Shown here piece by piece: positions 1 through 6,268 of a stretch of DNA of 11,885 nt. Origin of the DNA: Alphaproteobacteria bacterium (GTDB lineage Bacteria; Pseudomonadota; Alphaproteobacteria; Rickettsiales; JAFLCR01); contig JAFLCR010000054.1 in the NCBI GenBank assembly GCA_017302755.1, forward strand, positions 1 through 11,885. Direction: 5' to 3'. The notes below the pieces were generated by a model. That model saw nothing but the letters and a program-made list of their open reading frames with translations, was not told where the DNA came from and did no database searches. Position numbers and translations under genes: made by a program. Position 1 is the first letter of the stretch, and every line of letters starts with the position of its first letter.

Positions 1-660
1 ATGACGCTGGAAGACCCGGTCGAATACCAGCTGCCACTGATCCGCCAGACGAGCATCCGCGAAGGCTCGGGCGTGGATTTCGTGCACGGTATCAAATCGC
101 TGATGCGCCAGGACCCGGACATCATCTTCGTCGGCGAGGTGCGCGACGAGGAAACCGCGATGATGGCGGTCCGCGCCGCGCTCACCGGCCACCAGGTGTT
201 CACGACCCTTCATACCAACGACGCGCTCGGCGCGATTCCGCGCCTGCTCGACATCGGCGTGCCCGCGCATTTGCTGGCCGGCACGCTCATCTGCTGCATG
301 GCGCAGCGCCTGGCGCGCAAGCTCTGCCAGCATTGCAAGCAGCCGCGCCTCGCCAGCCCGGAAGAAAGCCGCATCCTCGGCTTCGAGCCGGACGAGCCGC
401 CCACCATCTACGAGCCTGTCGGCTGCTCTGCCTGCAACCACAAGGGCTATAAGGGCCGCACCGCGATCATCGAGATCCTGCGCGTCGACCGCGGCTTCGA
501 TGAGCTGATCGCCACCGGCGCCACCCGCAACACCATGTTGGAATATCTGTTCGAGAACGAATTCATCCCCATGGTGATCGACGGCATCGACAAGGTGGTG
601 AAGGGCGAGATTGATCTCGGCGAACTCATTGGCACGATCGACATGACGGAGAGACTATGA
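1..660 (+). CDS. pilB: Type IV pilus assembly ATPase PilB / GspE family, C-terminal part (5' truncated by window)
   Basis: Cytoplasmic hexameric secretion ATPase that powers pilus extension (or pseudopilus assembly). Only 219 C-terminal residues are present. The first ATG is internal, because TLEDPVEY (residues 2-9) is the family's Asp box and normally follows Walker A, which lies off the left edge. Visible motifs are Walker B DPDIIFVGEVRD (38-49, with the catalytic Glu of GEVRD), the His box GHQVFTTLHT (63-72), and a tetracysteine zinc site with CxxC pairs at C109/C112 and C142/C145. The zinc site is typical of PilB/GspE assembly ATPases and absent from PilT/PilU. The tail is rich in acidic residues and ends at TGA 658-660. 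The pilC-like gene follows after 93 bp and is presumably co-transcribed. PilB is preferred over GspE because pilT and pilU lie nearby, but the sequence alone does not exclude a T2SS GspE. Confidence 0.93.
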   Translation: MTLEDPVEYQLPLIRQTSIREGSGVDFVHGIKSLMRQDPDIIFVGEVRDEETAMMAVRAALTGHQVFTTLHTNDALGAIPRLLDIGVPAHLLAGTLICCMAQRLARKLCQHCKQPRLASPEESRILGFEPDEPPTIYEPVGCSACNHKGYKGRTAIIEILRVDRGFDELIATGATRNTMLEYLFENEFIPMVIDGIDKVVKGEIDLGELIGTIDMTERL

Positions 661-678
661 GCCGCGGCATGGCAAACG

Positions 679-748
679 GAGCCGTCAGCCCGCCGCGTAC
701 GGCGGCGCTCCATGTGAGCGCCCCTTGGGGCGCGCAACGGGAGCAAGC
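679..748 (+). repeat. Dispersed palindromic element, copy 1 (pilB-pilC gap)
   Basis: This 70-bp element fills most of the pilB-pilC gap. It has two adjacent hairpins: CCGCCG-CGTA-CGGCGG (690-705) and GCGCCCC-TT-GGGGCGC (718-733). Bases 679-713 are identical, in inverted orientation, to 2022-2056 (35/35). Its 3' end, with GGGAGCAAGC (739-748), matches the end of copy 2 (GGGAGCAAAC on that strand) and more loosely copy 3. The GGGAG at 739-743 also lies 10 nt before the pilC ATG, so the element appears to supply that gene's ribosome binding site. I see no known named family; REP-like is an inference. Confidence 0.8.
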
Positions 749-753
749 ATAAG

Positions 754-1959
754 ATGCCCTTTTATCTCTATAAAGCCGTCAATGAAGTGGGGCGCCAGGT
801 GCGCGGCGAGATGACGGCGGTCAACGCCATCGACCTTGAGGAGCGCCTGCGCGAGATCGGCCTTGATTTGGTGGATGCCCGCGAGGCGCGGCAGCGCAAG
901 GGCGGCGGCATGTTCGGCCGCGTGAAAATTCAGGACATCATCCTGCTGTGCATCCAGTTCGAACAGCTCGACCGAGCCGGCGTGCCGCTGCTCGATTCGC
1001 TTGCCGACGCGCGTGATGCGACGGATTCCAAGAAGCTGCGCGATATCATGACTGAGGTCTATGAAAACGTCAAAAGCGGCGAAATGCTTTCCCAGGCGCT
1101 TTCCCATCATCCCCGTGTGTTCGGCGAGGTGTTCGTGGGCCTGGTGGCGGCGGGCGAGAAAACAGGCAATCTCTCGGACGCCTTTGGCCATCTGGCCGAG
1201 CACATGAAATGGGTGAACGATATCCGCCGCAAGATCAAGAAGGCGCTGGGTTATCCGATCATGCTGATGATCGTCATTACCGCTGTGATCACGCTGCTGA
1301 TGCTGTTCGTGGTGCCGAAATTGGTGAACTTCCTTGAGGCACAGGGTTTCGAGCTGCCGTTGCACACGCGGGCGCTGATCGCGGTGTCGGGCTTCTTTGT
1401 GGATTTCTGGTACCTTATTTTTATCATTCCCGTGGTGGCCGTGGTTTCCCTGGTCACGGCATATCGAATGTCTCCCGGTTTCGCGTATGGTTTCGACGCG
1501 ATGATGCTGAAAGTGCCGGTGATCGGCTCCACGATCCGCAAGATCGACATGGCGCGTTTCACGCAGTTCTTCAGCGTGATGTTCCGCAGCGGCATCGATA
1601 TCCTGGAAGCGCTCGCCACGGCGCAGAACGTGGTGGCCAATCGCGTGCTCAAGGAATCCATCGCGAATGTCCGCACCGTGGTGTCGGAAGGCAGCTCGCT
1701 CACCTCGGCGCTGCGCCAGTCCCAGCAGTTTCCGAACCTGGTGGTGCGCATGTTCAAGGTCGGCGAGGAAAGCGGCAACATGAATGACTCGCTGAAGAAC
1801 ATCAACTTCTTCTACGAGCGCGAAGTGAACGACGCTGTGGACGCGATGGTCGGCATGATCCAGCCCGCGCTCACCATCGTGCTGGGCCTGATGGTGTTCT
1901 GGGTGGTGGCCGCGGTGTTCGGCCCGCTCTACGATTCCTTCAGCAAGATGGACGTGTAA
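754..1959 (+). CDS. pilC: Type IV pilus inner-membrane platform protein PilC / GspF family
   Basis: Polytopic inner-membrane platform on which the PilB and PilT motors act to insert or extract pilins. The 401-aa length is normal for the family. It has two GspF domains, about residues 65-188 and 268-389. Each carries the GExxGN signature (GEKTGNL 134-140 and GEESGNM 337-343). Three hydrophobic segments are visible at about 167-190, 216-236 and 370-390. The N-terminal start MPFYLYKAVNEVG resembles the usual F.Y.A.d..G start of the family. The ATG at 754 is preceded by GGGAG at 739-743, inside dispersed repeat copy 1. The gene follows the PilB-like ATPase, the usual pilB-pilC order. A long inverted repeat overlaps its stop codon. 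GspF of a T2SS is the alternative name; family assignment itself is secure. Confidence 0.95.
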   Translation: MPFYLYKAVNEVGRQVRGEMTAVNAIDLEERLREIGLDLVDAREARQRKGGGMFGRVKIQDIILLCIQFEQLDRAGVPLLDSLADARDATDSKKLRDIMTEVYENVKSGEMLSQALSHHPRVFGEVFVGLVAAGEKTGNLSDAFGHLAEHMKWVNDIRRKIKKALGYPIMLMIVITAVITLLMLFVVPKLVNFLEAQGFELPLHTRALIAVSGFFVDFWYLIFIIPVVAVVSLVTAYRMSPGFAYGFDAMMLKVPVIGSTIRKIDMARFTQFFSVMFRSGIDILEALATAQNVVANRVLKESIANVRTVVSEGSSLTSALRQSQQFPNLVVRMFKVGEESGNMNDSLKNINFFYEREVNDAVDAMVGMIQPALTIVLGLMVFWVVAAVFGPLYDSFSKMDV

Positions 1960-1976
1960 CGTCCTTCTTGCTGAAG
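1938..1976 (+). terminator. 18-bp hairpin across the pilC stop codon; possible terminator or attenuator
   Basis: Arms 1938-1955 and 1959-1976 pair at 17 of 18 positions (only T1949/T1965 mismatched) around a 3-nt loop, and the TAA stop (1957-1959) sits at the apex. The sequence after it, GCTTGTTCGTTTG, is only moderately T-rich, so this is not a textbook rho-independent terminator. It may terminate or attenuate between pilC and the downstream set, or protect the pilC mRNA 3' end. The pairing is seen directly; the role is inferred. Confidence 0.5.
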
Positions 1977-1983
1977 CTTGTTC

Positions 1984-2056
1984 GTTTGCTCCCTTCTGCG
2001 CGTCGCTTTGCTCGCTTCGCAATGGAGCGCCGCCGTACGCGGCGGGCTGACGGCTC
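1984..2056 (-). repeat. Dispersed palindromic element, copy 2 (inverted)
   Basis: Bases 2022-2056 are an exact reverse complement of 679-713. The far end (1984-2002) matches the reverse complement of the GGGAGCAAGC end of copy 1 with few changes. Between them the core (2003-2021) differs from both other copies and has no clean palindrome; it reads like the neighbouring GCGAAGCGAGCAA-type repeat. The CCGCCG-CGTA-CGGCGG hairpin is retained. Confidence 0.75.
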
Positions 2057-2072
2057 TTTAGCTTTATTTTCC

Positions 2073-2102
2073 GTCATTGCGAGCGAAGCGAAGCAATCCA
2101 GC
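2073..2102 (+). repeat. Widespread GTCATTGCGAGCGAAGC-type intergenic repeat
   Basis: This 30-bp imperfect palindrome has ATTGC (2076-2080) and GCAAT (2093-2097) as outer arms around a GAGCGAAGCGA core, followed by CCAGC. I recognise the motif as a short repeat found in many bacterial genomes, including Rickettsiales-like ones. A related inverted stretch lies at about 2003-2024 on the other side of repeat copy 2, so the whole segment 2003-2102 could fold as one large stem-loop. Confidence 0.7.
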
Positions 2103-2178
2103 GTAACGAACGACTTGCGGCGAAGCCGCGCCATCTTAAAAAACCTTTTCGGTTCGCTGCTTCTGCCTCACTCCATGC

Positions 2179-2207
2179 TCGACTCTAGCCTCTTGATTCT
2201 CTAAACT
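2179..2207 (+). promoter_or_regulatory. Weak candidate promoter placing transcription start at the PilMN-like ATG
   Basis: TCGACT (2179-2184), a 17-nt spacer and TAAACT (2202-2207) match a sigma-70-type pattern at 4/6 positions in each box. If used, transcription would begin within a few bases of the ATG at 2214, giving a leaderless or nearly leaderless mRNA. This fits the absence of a purine-rich ribosome binding site before that ATG. The match is weak and could be chance. Confidence 0.2.
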
Positions 2208-2213
2208 CCCCGC

Positions 2214-3824
2214 ATGGCCAAGCCGTCCGTAAGCTTTGATCGTTTCAGCTCGCGAAAATTCATCCTTTCAGTGGGCGATGAGGGCGCGATTCTGATTTAC
2301 ATGCAGGGAGCGCGGGTGCTGCGCCGCCTCTACGCTCCCGGCCCGCAGCCGCAGGACCGCAAGATCCTCGAAGATCAACTCAGGGCCGATCCCAAAGCGC
2401 CGATCACGGTGCTCATGGATGTGATGGACCAGTCCTACATCCAGCAATCCCTGCCGCCGGTGTCGTCGCTCGGCGTGGGCAAGCTCATCCAGCGCCGCCT
2501 TGAGCGCGACTTCCCGCCCGAGGACGTGAAAGGCGCCATCACGCTCGGCCGCTCCAAGGAAGGCCGTAAGGACTGGAATTTCCTGTTCGTCTCGCTCGCG
2601 AATCTGCCGCCCGCCTCGGAGTGGCTGGAATACGTGATGGGCCTTCCCAACCGCCTGGCAGGCATCCACATGCTGCCGGTGGAATCGCAGGCGATCATCG
2701 CCCGTTTTCACCAGAAGCTCCATCAAAAGCAGAAACCTCCCGAATGGCAGATCCTCGTCAGCCACAACAAGGTGGGCGGCTTCCGCCAGGTGGTGGTGCG
2801 CGACGGCAAGCTGGTCTTCACCCGTCTCGCGCAGCCGATCGGCGAGTCGATTCCCGAGGTCATCGCCGGCAATATCGAGCAGGAAATCCAGAACACTACC
2901 GAATACCTGAAGCGCCTCGGCTTCAAGGAGGATTCGCAGTGCACCGCCTACATCCTCGTTTCCGAGGACATCAAGCAGGTGATCGAGACGGGGAGCATGC
3001 GGGCGACCGAAGTGAACATCTTCACGCCTTACGAAGCCGCGACCATGCTTGGCCTTTCCCAGGCGGCGCAGGAGCAGGATCATTTCGGCGACGTCGTGCT
3101 GGCCGCCGCCTTTGGCTCGAAAGGGCGCCCCAGGTTGCGCATGACCACGAGCGCGCTGCACAAGCTCGACATGATGCACGATCTCGCGTCTTTCGCCAAA
3201 ATGGGGGCGATGGCGCTGGTGCCGATCTGCCTGCTCACCTTCACCTGGCAGGCCTATGACCTCATCTCCGTGCAAAGCAATATCCAGTTTACCCAGGCGA
3301 AGCAGGTGGAGGCGCAGGGTGTTCTGGCCCAGATGGAGGCTAAAACCAAGGAGCTTCCCTACGATCTGGACAAGATCACCGAAGTCATCACCCTCTATGA
3401 AACGCTGAGCGAGAAGGATGCGCGCCCCCTGCCGCTGCTTGCGGAGTTCGGCACGCTGATCACGACGCGCGAGATGCTGCTCAAATCGCTGGAATGGGAG
3501 GCTCCGCCCCCGGCTAAGGACGGGCCAAAAGCGGCGCGCAGCATCACAGCCAAGTTCGACGTAGAATTCCTTGATCCGTCCACTGATCTCGAGAAACTCC
3601 TGACGCGCGTCAACACCTTCCGCTCCAAGCTGCAACAGGCGTTTTCCGGCTACAGCATCACGTTTGACGCCATTCCCGGCGTGGTGGGTGGCAACGAAAC
3701 GTGGGAGCAGAATTTCAGCAGCGATGGCAAACCTCAGGATCTCGAGATTTCCTCGGACATGATCTTCACCCTGCGCGGCACGGGTGAAAAGCCGCCGGAA
3801 GGGGCGGGGGGAGGAACGCCGTGA
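2214..3824 (+). CDS. GspL-like fused PilM-PilN pilus alignment protein
   Basis: Inferred inner-membrane alignment-complex protein linking the cytoplasmic motor side to periplasmic PilO/PilP-like partners. Of its 536 residues, about 1-315 are cytoplasmic and resemble the actin-like PilM/GspL fold. The recognisable stretch (about 190-235) includes VVVRDGKLVFTR and then EIQNTTEYL, the counterparts of PilM's '..g.l.f.R' and 'AE..K' regions. No clear actin-type phosphate loops are visible, as in GspL. One hydrophobic segment (about 328-350) is followed by a probable short coiled coil (352-380) and a periplasmic domain like PilN/GspL-C, ending in a Gly/Pro tail. The ATG at 2214 has no evident ribosome binding site, and an in-frame TAA lies just upstream (2202-2204), so no earlier start exists. 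It overlaps the next gene by 4 nt (GTGA). Overall family confidence is moderate because sequence similarity is low. Confidence 0.65.
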   Translation: MAKPSVSFDRFSSRKFILSVGDEGAILIYMQGARVLRRLYAPGPQPQDRKILEDQLRADPKAPITVLMDVMDQSYIQQSLPPVSSLGVGKLIQRRLERDFPPEDVKGAITLGRSKEGRKDWNFLFVSLANLPPASEWLEYVMGLPNRLAGIHMLPVESQAIIARFHQKLHQKQKPPEWQILVSHNKVGGFRQVVVRDGKLVFTRLAQPIGESIPEVIAGNIEQEIQNTTEYLKRLGFKEDSQCTAYILVSEDIKQVIETGSMRATEVNIFTPYEAATMLGLSQAAQEQDHFGDVVLAAAFGSKGRPRLRMTTSALHKLDMMHDLASFAKMGAMALVPICLLTFTWQAYDLISVQSNIQFTQAKQVEAQGVLAQMEAKTKELPYDLDKITEVITLYETLSEKDARPLPLLAEFGTLITTREMLLKSLEWEAPPPAKDGPKAARSITAKFDVEFLDPSTDLEKLLTRVNTFRSKLQQAFSGYSITFDAIPGVVGGNETWEQNFSSDGKPQDLEISSDMIFTLRGTGEKPPEGAGGGTP

Positions 3825-4498
3825 ACGCGCCGACTCCCTATGAGATCAAGTTCCTCCAGACGCGCAAGGTCGTGCTTCGCTCCGCCGCCATGCTTGGCGT
3901 GGTGGGGGCGATTGGCCTTGGCGTTTTCCTTTATCTCATGTCGCAGCAGCAGGCCGCTTATGATGAGGAAATGCGTCTGAACTCCACCATCAGCGGCCTG
4001 AACGCCAAAGTGCAGGAGATGCAGCTGAAATACGACAAGGCCTCCAAATCCCTGGGGTTGTTCGAGCAATTGCAACGCGGCAGCCAGACCGGGGATGACG
4101 CGCTGGCGCGTCTTTCGGCCTCCAAGCAGCTGGATGAGCTAAAGCGCCAATACAGGTTTTCCACGTTTAACATTAAGATCGCCCCCCTGGTTGAGGAGCA
4201 GGATCCGTCCTTGCGCAAGCCTTCGGCCGTGGTGGTGAGTAGCGCCATCTCGCTTTCCTATAAAGGCATGACGGACGAATACGTCTTCTCCTTCCTGAAC
4301 AGCGTGCTGGCGCGTCTTCCCGGCTATGTGCGCGTCGACAAATTCACCATCAAGCGCCTCGCTCCGATGGATGATGCGGCAGTCTCGCTGGCGAGCCGCG
4401 GCGGATTGCCGGAACTGGTGGGAGGCGATATCGAGCTTCGCTGGTTCAACCTGAAGGAGGTTGCCAAGCCGCCAGCCAAGCAGGGGGGGGGCACATGA
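3821..4498 (+). CDS. PilO / GspM-like inner-membrane alignment protein
   Basis: This 225-residue protein has the bitopic PilO/GspM layout: a short basic cytoplasmic N-terminus (1-18, with KFLQTRK), one membrane segment (about 19-41, ending in FLYLM), a coiled-coil stretch (43-75), and a periplasmic domain (about 105-213) that likely forms a ferredoxin-like fold. PilO pairs with PilN in the periplasm and spaces the platform from the secretin-associated PilP. The GTG start at 3821 overlaps the upstream TGA (GTGA) and is preceded by a strong GGGGGAGGA at 3806-3814. A G9 tract at 4483-4491 encodes part of the C-terminal QGGGT. It overlaps the next gene by ATGA. The assignment rests on topology, size and position more than on diagnostic residues. 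Confidence 0.65.
   Translation: MNAPTPYEIKFLQTRKVVLRSAAMLGVVGAIGLGVFLYLMSQQQAAYDEEMRLNSTISGLNAKVQEMQLKYDKASKSLGLFEQLQRGSQTGDDALARLSASKQLDELKRQYRFSTFNIKIAPLVEEQDPSLRKPSAVVVSSAISLSYKGMTDEYVFSFLNSVLARLPGYVRVDKFTIKRLAPMDDAAVSLASRGGLPELVGGDIELRWFNLKEVAKPPAKQGGGT
4483..4491 (+). repeat. G9 homopolymer at a translational junction
   Basis: Nine consecutive G lie in the last codons of the PilO-like gene, 3 nt before the overlapping ATG (4495) of the next gene. The tract is likely also part of that gene's ribosome binding region. Length changes by slippage would shift the PilO-like C-terminus and move or remove its stop relative to the downstream start. Confidence 0.9.
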
Positions 4499-5451
4499 GA
4501 GTTTCCGCCCTTGTTCTTGTCATGACATGCATGCTTGCCGCGCAGGCATCCGCGCAGCAGCCCGTGACGCCGCCGACGGCACCGGCTGCCGCATCGCCCG
4601 ATGCTTCCGCTCCGGCCACGGAAGCGTCGAAGGAAGAGGAAAGAACCGGCATCAGCGAGAACGGATGGCGCGGCTCGCTGATGTTTCCGGTCAGCGAACT
4701 GAGGCGCTTCACCGATGCGTTGGAAACCTATGCACGCCGTCTGAAAGCCAAGGCGAAGGGAGAAGGGGAGAACTATGACAACCTGCCCCCGCCCGAGCAG
4801 GTTTTGAATCCGGAGGAAGGCCCGCCCAAGGTCGAGGCCAAGGCTTTTTTCCTGGGCTCGGTTGCCTATATCAACGACAAGGAATGGACGGTGTGGATCA
4901 ACGGCCAAGTCTATACCATCGCGACGCCGCCGGCGGATTTCGAGATCGTGAACGTCAAGGAGCACGAAGTGACGCTGCGCTGGAAGGTGACGCCTGAGGA
5001 TCTTGCCACCGTTTTCCCTCACTGGCAGGAAAAAGTCAGGGCGATCGACGACGAAACGAGGATCGCGACGCTTCCAGTCAAAAGCACGCAGCAGAAAGAT
5101 AAGGGACTCATGGCTTCGGGCGCGCCTATTTATTATGTCCGCGCAGGCCAATTCCTGCAGTTCACCCTGCACTCCAACCAGACCTTTATCTCCCGCGGCA
5201 TGGAGATCGTGGAGGGCAAGGTGGCGGCGAGCGTCGTGACGCCTTCCGACCCCAGCGCATTGGATGGAGCGTCCGAAACGCCTGGAACATCTGGAGAGCC
5301 GGGTGCGGCCCCGCCTTCCGAGGGGCAGGTGGCTCCGCCCGGCTCGGTTCCGCCTGCCGGTAGCCCCGTGGCGCTTGAGCGCGGCGCTTCGGATAAGCTG
5401 ATCGACATGTACAAGAAAGTCACGCCATCCTCTCCCACGAAAAAGCCATGA
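4495..5451 (+). CDS. Secreted protein with possible PilP/GspB-like beta domain
   Basis: This 318-residue protein is exported. The signal peptide is about residues 1-20, ending in AQASA before QQ; C12 lacks a proper lipobox, so a lipoprotein is unlikely. A Pro/Ala/Ser linker (22-50) is followed by a folded part (about 55-240). Residues 114-165, with FFLGSVAYINDKEWTVWINGQ, look like the small beta domain of PilP, GspC, GspB or MshK proteins that contact secretins (pattern 'W.v.iNGq.Y.....v..v....v.L.w'). A second Pro/Gly/Ser-rich disordered stretch follows (245-300), with a basic tail. The start overlaps the upstream stop (ATGA) and the end overlaps the next start (ATGA). Position after PilM/N/O-like genes is exactly where pilP normally sits. 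The function is inferred from topology and position; specific homology is weak. Confidence 0.5.
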   Translation: MRVSALVLVMTCMLAAQASAQQPVTPPTAPAAASPDASAPATEASKEEERTGISENGWRGSLMFPVSELRRFTDALETYARRLKAKAKGEGENYDNLPPPEQVLNPEEGPPKVEAKAFFLGSVAYINDKEWTVWINGQVYTIATPPADFEIVNVKEHEVTLRWKVTPEDLATVFPHWQEKVRAIDDETRIATLPVKSTQQKDKGLMASGAPIYYVRAGQFLQFTLHSNQTFISRGMEIVEGKVAASVVTPSDPSALDGASETPGTSGEPGAAPPSEGQVAPPGSVPPAGSPVALERGASDKLIDMYKKVTPSSPTKKP

Positions 5452-6179
5452 CCGATTCCAGCCATCCGCTCCTCATTCAAGGCATACGCAAATCTTTCGG
5501 GTCGAAGCAGGTGCTGGACGGCATCGACTTCGCGCTGAATCCCCGCGAGATCTTCGGCCTCATCGGCTTGAACGGTGCGGGCAAGACGACGCTGATCAAA
5601 ATCATTCTCGGTCTGCTTGGGCCGGATGCGGGCGGGGTGCAGGTTTCAGGCTGCGTGCCCACGGATATTGCCGCACGCCGTCACTACAATTACCTGCCGG
5701 AAAAGTTCCATCCCTCGCCCTATCTCACCGGGCACGAGTTTCTGTCGCTGGCGCTTGCTTATCACGGCCTGCCTTACGATCCCGAGATCGGCGCCGCGAT
5801 GTGCGCGTCGCTGGATTTTCCGGTGAATTATATCGGCCAGCGCGTAGGCAGCTATTCGAAAGGCATGGGCCAGAAGCTTGGCCTGGCGAGCGTGCTGCTT
5901 TCAAATGCGCCGCTATTGATTCTTGACGAACCCATGAGCGGGTTGGACCCGTTGGCGCGCATCCGTCTCAAGGAGCAACTTCTTCAGGCGCGCGCGCAAG
6001 GCCGCACGGTATTTTTCAGCTCGCACATCCTGGCGGACATTGACGAGATCTGCGACCGTATCGCGGTCATCCACGCGACAAAACTGGTGTTTCTCGGCAC
6101 GCCGAAGGAATTGAAAGAACGCTACGGCAAGGCGTCTTTGGAAATGGCGTTTCTCGGCAGCATCGAAAAAGCCGCTTAA
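5448..6179 (+). CDS. ABC-type ATPase without an adjacent permease
   Basis: This 243-residue ABC nucleotide-binding protein has all core motifs: Walker A GLNGAGKTT (40-48), a YLPE segment (82-85) at the Q-loop region, the signature SYSKGMGQ (135-142), Walker B LLILDEP with D160/E161, the D-loop SGLDP, and the switch His of SSH (H193). It is closest in style to ATPases of ABC-2 type exporters. No permease gene is adjacent; the next gene is pilU, converging from the other strand. The ATG overlaps the PilP-like gene stop (ATGA), so it is translated with the pilus proteins. In Myxococcus xanthus the pilGHI genes encode an ABC exporter needed for pili, so a pilus-linked role is plausible. Partner and substrate are unknown. 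An orphan ATPase regulating assembly is an alternative. Confidence 0.9.
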   Translation: MTDSSHPLLIQGIRKSFGSKQVLDGIDFALNPREIFGLIGLNGAGKTTLIKIILGLLGPDAGGVQVSGCVPTDIAARRHYNYLPEKFHPSPYLTGHEFLSLALAYHGLPYDPEIGAAMCASLDFPVNYIGQRVGSYSKGMGQKLGLASVLLSNAPLLILDEPMSGLDPLARIRLKEQLLQARAQGRTVFFSSHILADIDEICDRIAVIHATKLVFLGTPKELKERYGKASLEMAFLGSIEKAA

Positions 6180-6203
6180 TAGCGAGGAATAGAACTTCCG
6201 GAT

Positions 6204-6259
6204 CCGTCAGCCCGCGCGCACGTGGCGTTCCATGTGAGCGGCTTTAGCCGCGCAGCAAG
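6204..6259 (+). repeat. Dispersed palindromic element, copy 3, between convergent genes
   Basis: It shares CCGTCAGCCCG, a diverged middle, TTCCATGTGAGCG and CGCGCA..AAG with copy 1. Its core is a different perfect palindrome, GCGGCT-TT-AGCCGC (6238-6251), in place of copy 1's GCGCCCC-TT-GGGGCGC. It occupies the 89-bp space between the convergent stops of the ABC ATPase (6179) and pilU (6269). It could therefore act as a bidirectional hairpin terminator, although no strong T-tract follows on either strand. Sequence seen; function inferred. Confidence 0.75.
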
Positions 6260-6268
6260 AACAGCGAA

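Larger units (their letters stand above)
1960..2213. other. 254-bp repeat-filled gap with no credible gene
   Basis: This is the longest gap in the pilus gene run. In order it holds the 3' arm of the stop-codon hairpin, inverted repeat copy 2 (1984-2056), a GTCATTGCGAGCGAAGC-type repeat (2073-2102), a small hairpin GCGGC-GAA-GCCGC (2117-2129), and about 80 bp of unremarkable sequence ending in a CTAAACTCCCC stretch before the next ATG. Short open frames on both strands translate the repeats, giving strings such as VIASEAKQS and DCFASLAMT. I recognise these as the usual spurious products of this repeat class. Confidence 0.75.

Noticed and set aside
685..2022. 445-codon open frame on the - strand, rich in His, Arg and Ala
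   Set aside because: It lies antisense to the well-supported pilC gene and reads like the mirror of GC-rich codons, with no recognisable domain and a repeat at its start.
1940..2204. Short frames on both strands (MARLRRKSF.. and MLKLVRLLP..)
   Set aside because: They translate the intergenic repeats (DCFASLAMT, VIASEAKQS strings), a known source of false small proteins.
2268..3635. 455-codon open frame on the - strand
   Set aside because: Antisense to the PilMN-like gene; Arg/His/Leu-rich composition is typical of a shadow frame, while the + strand frame has coherent topology and overlaps its neighbour.
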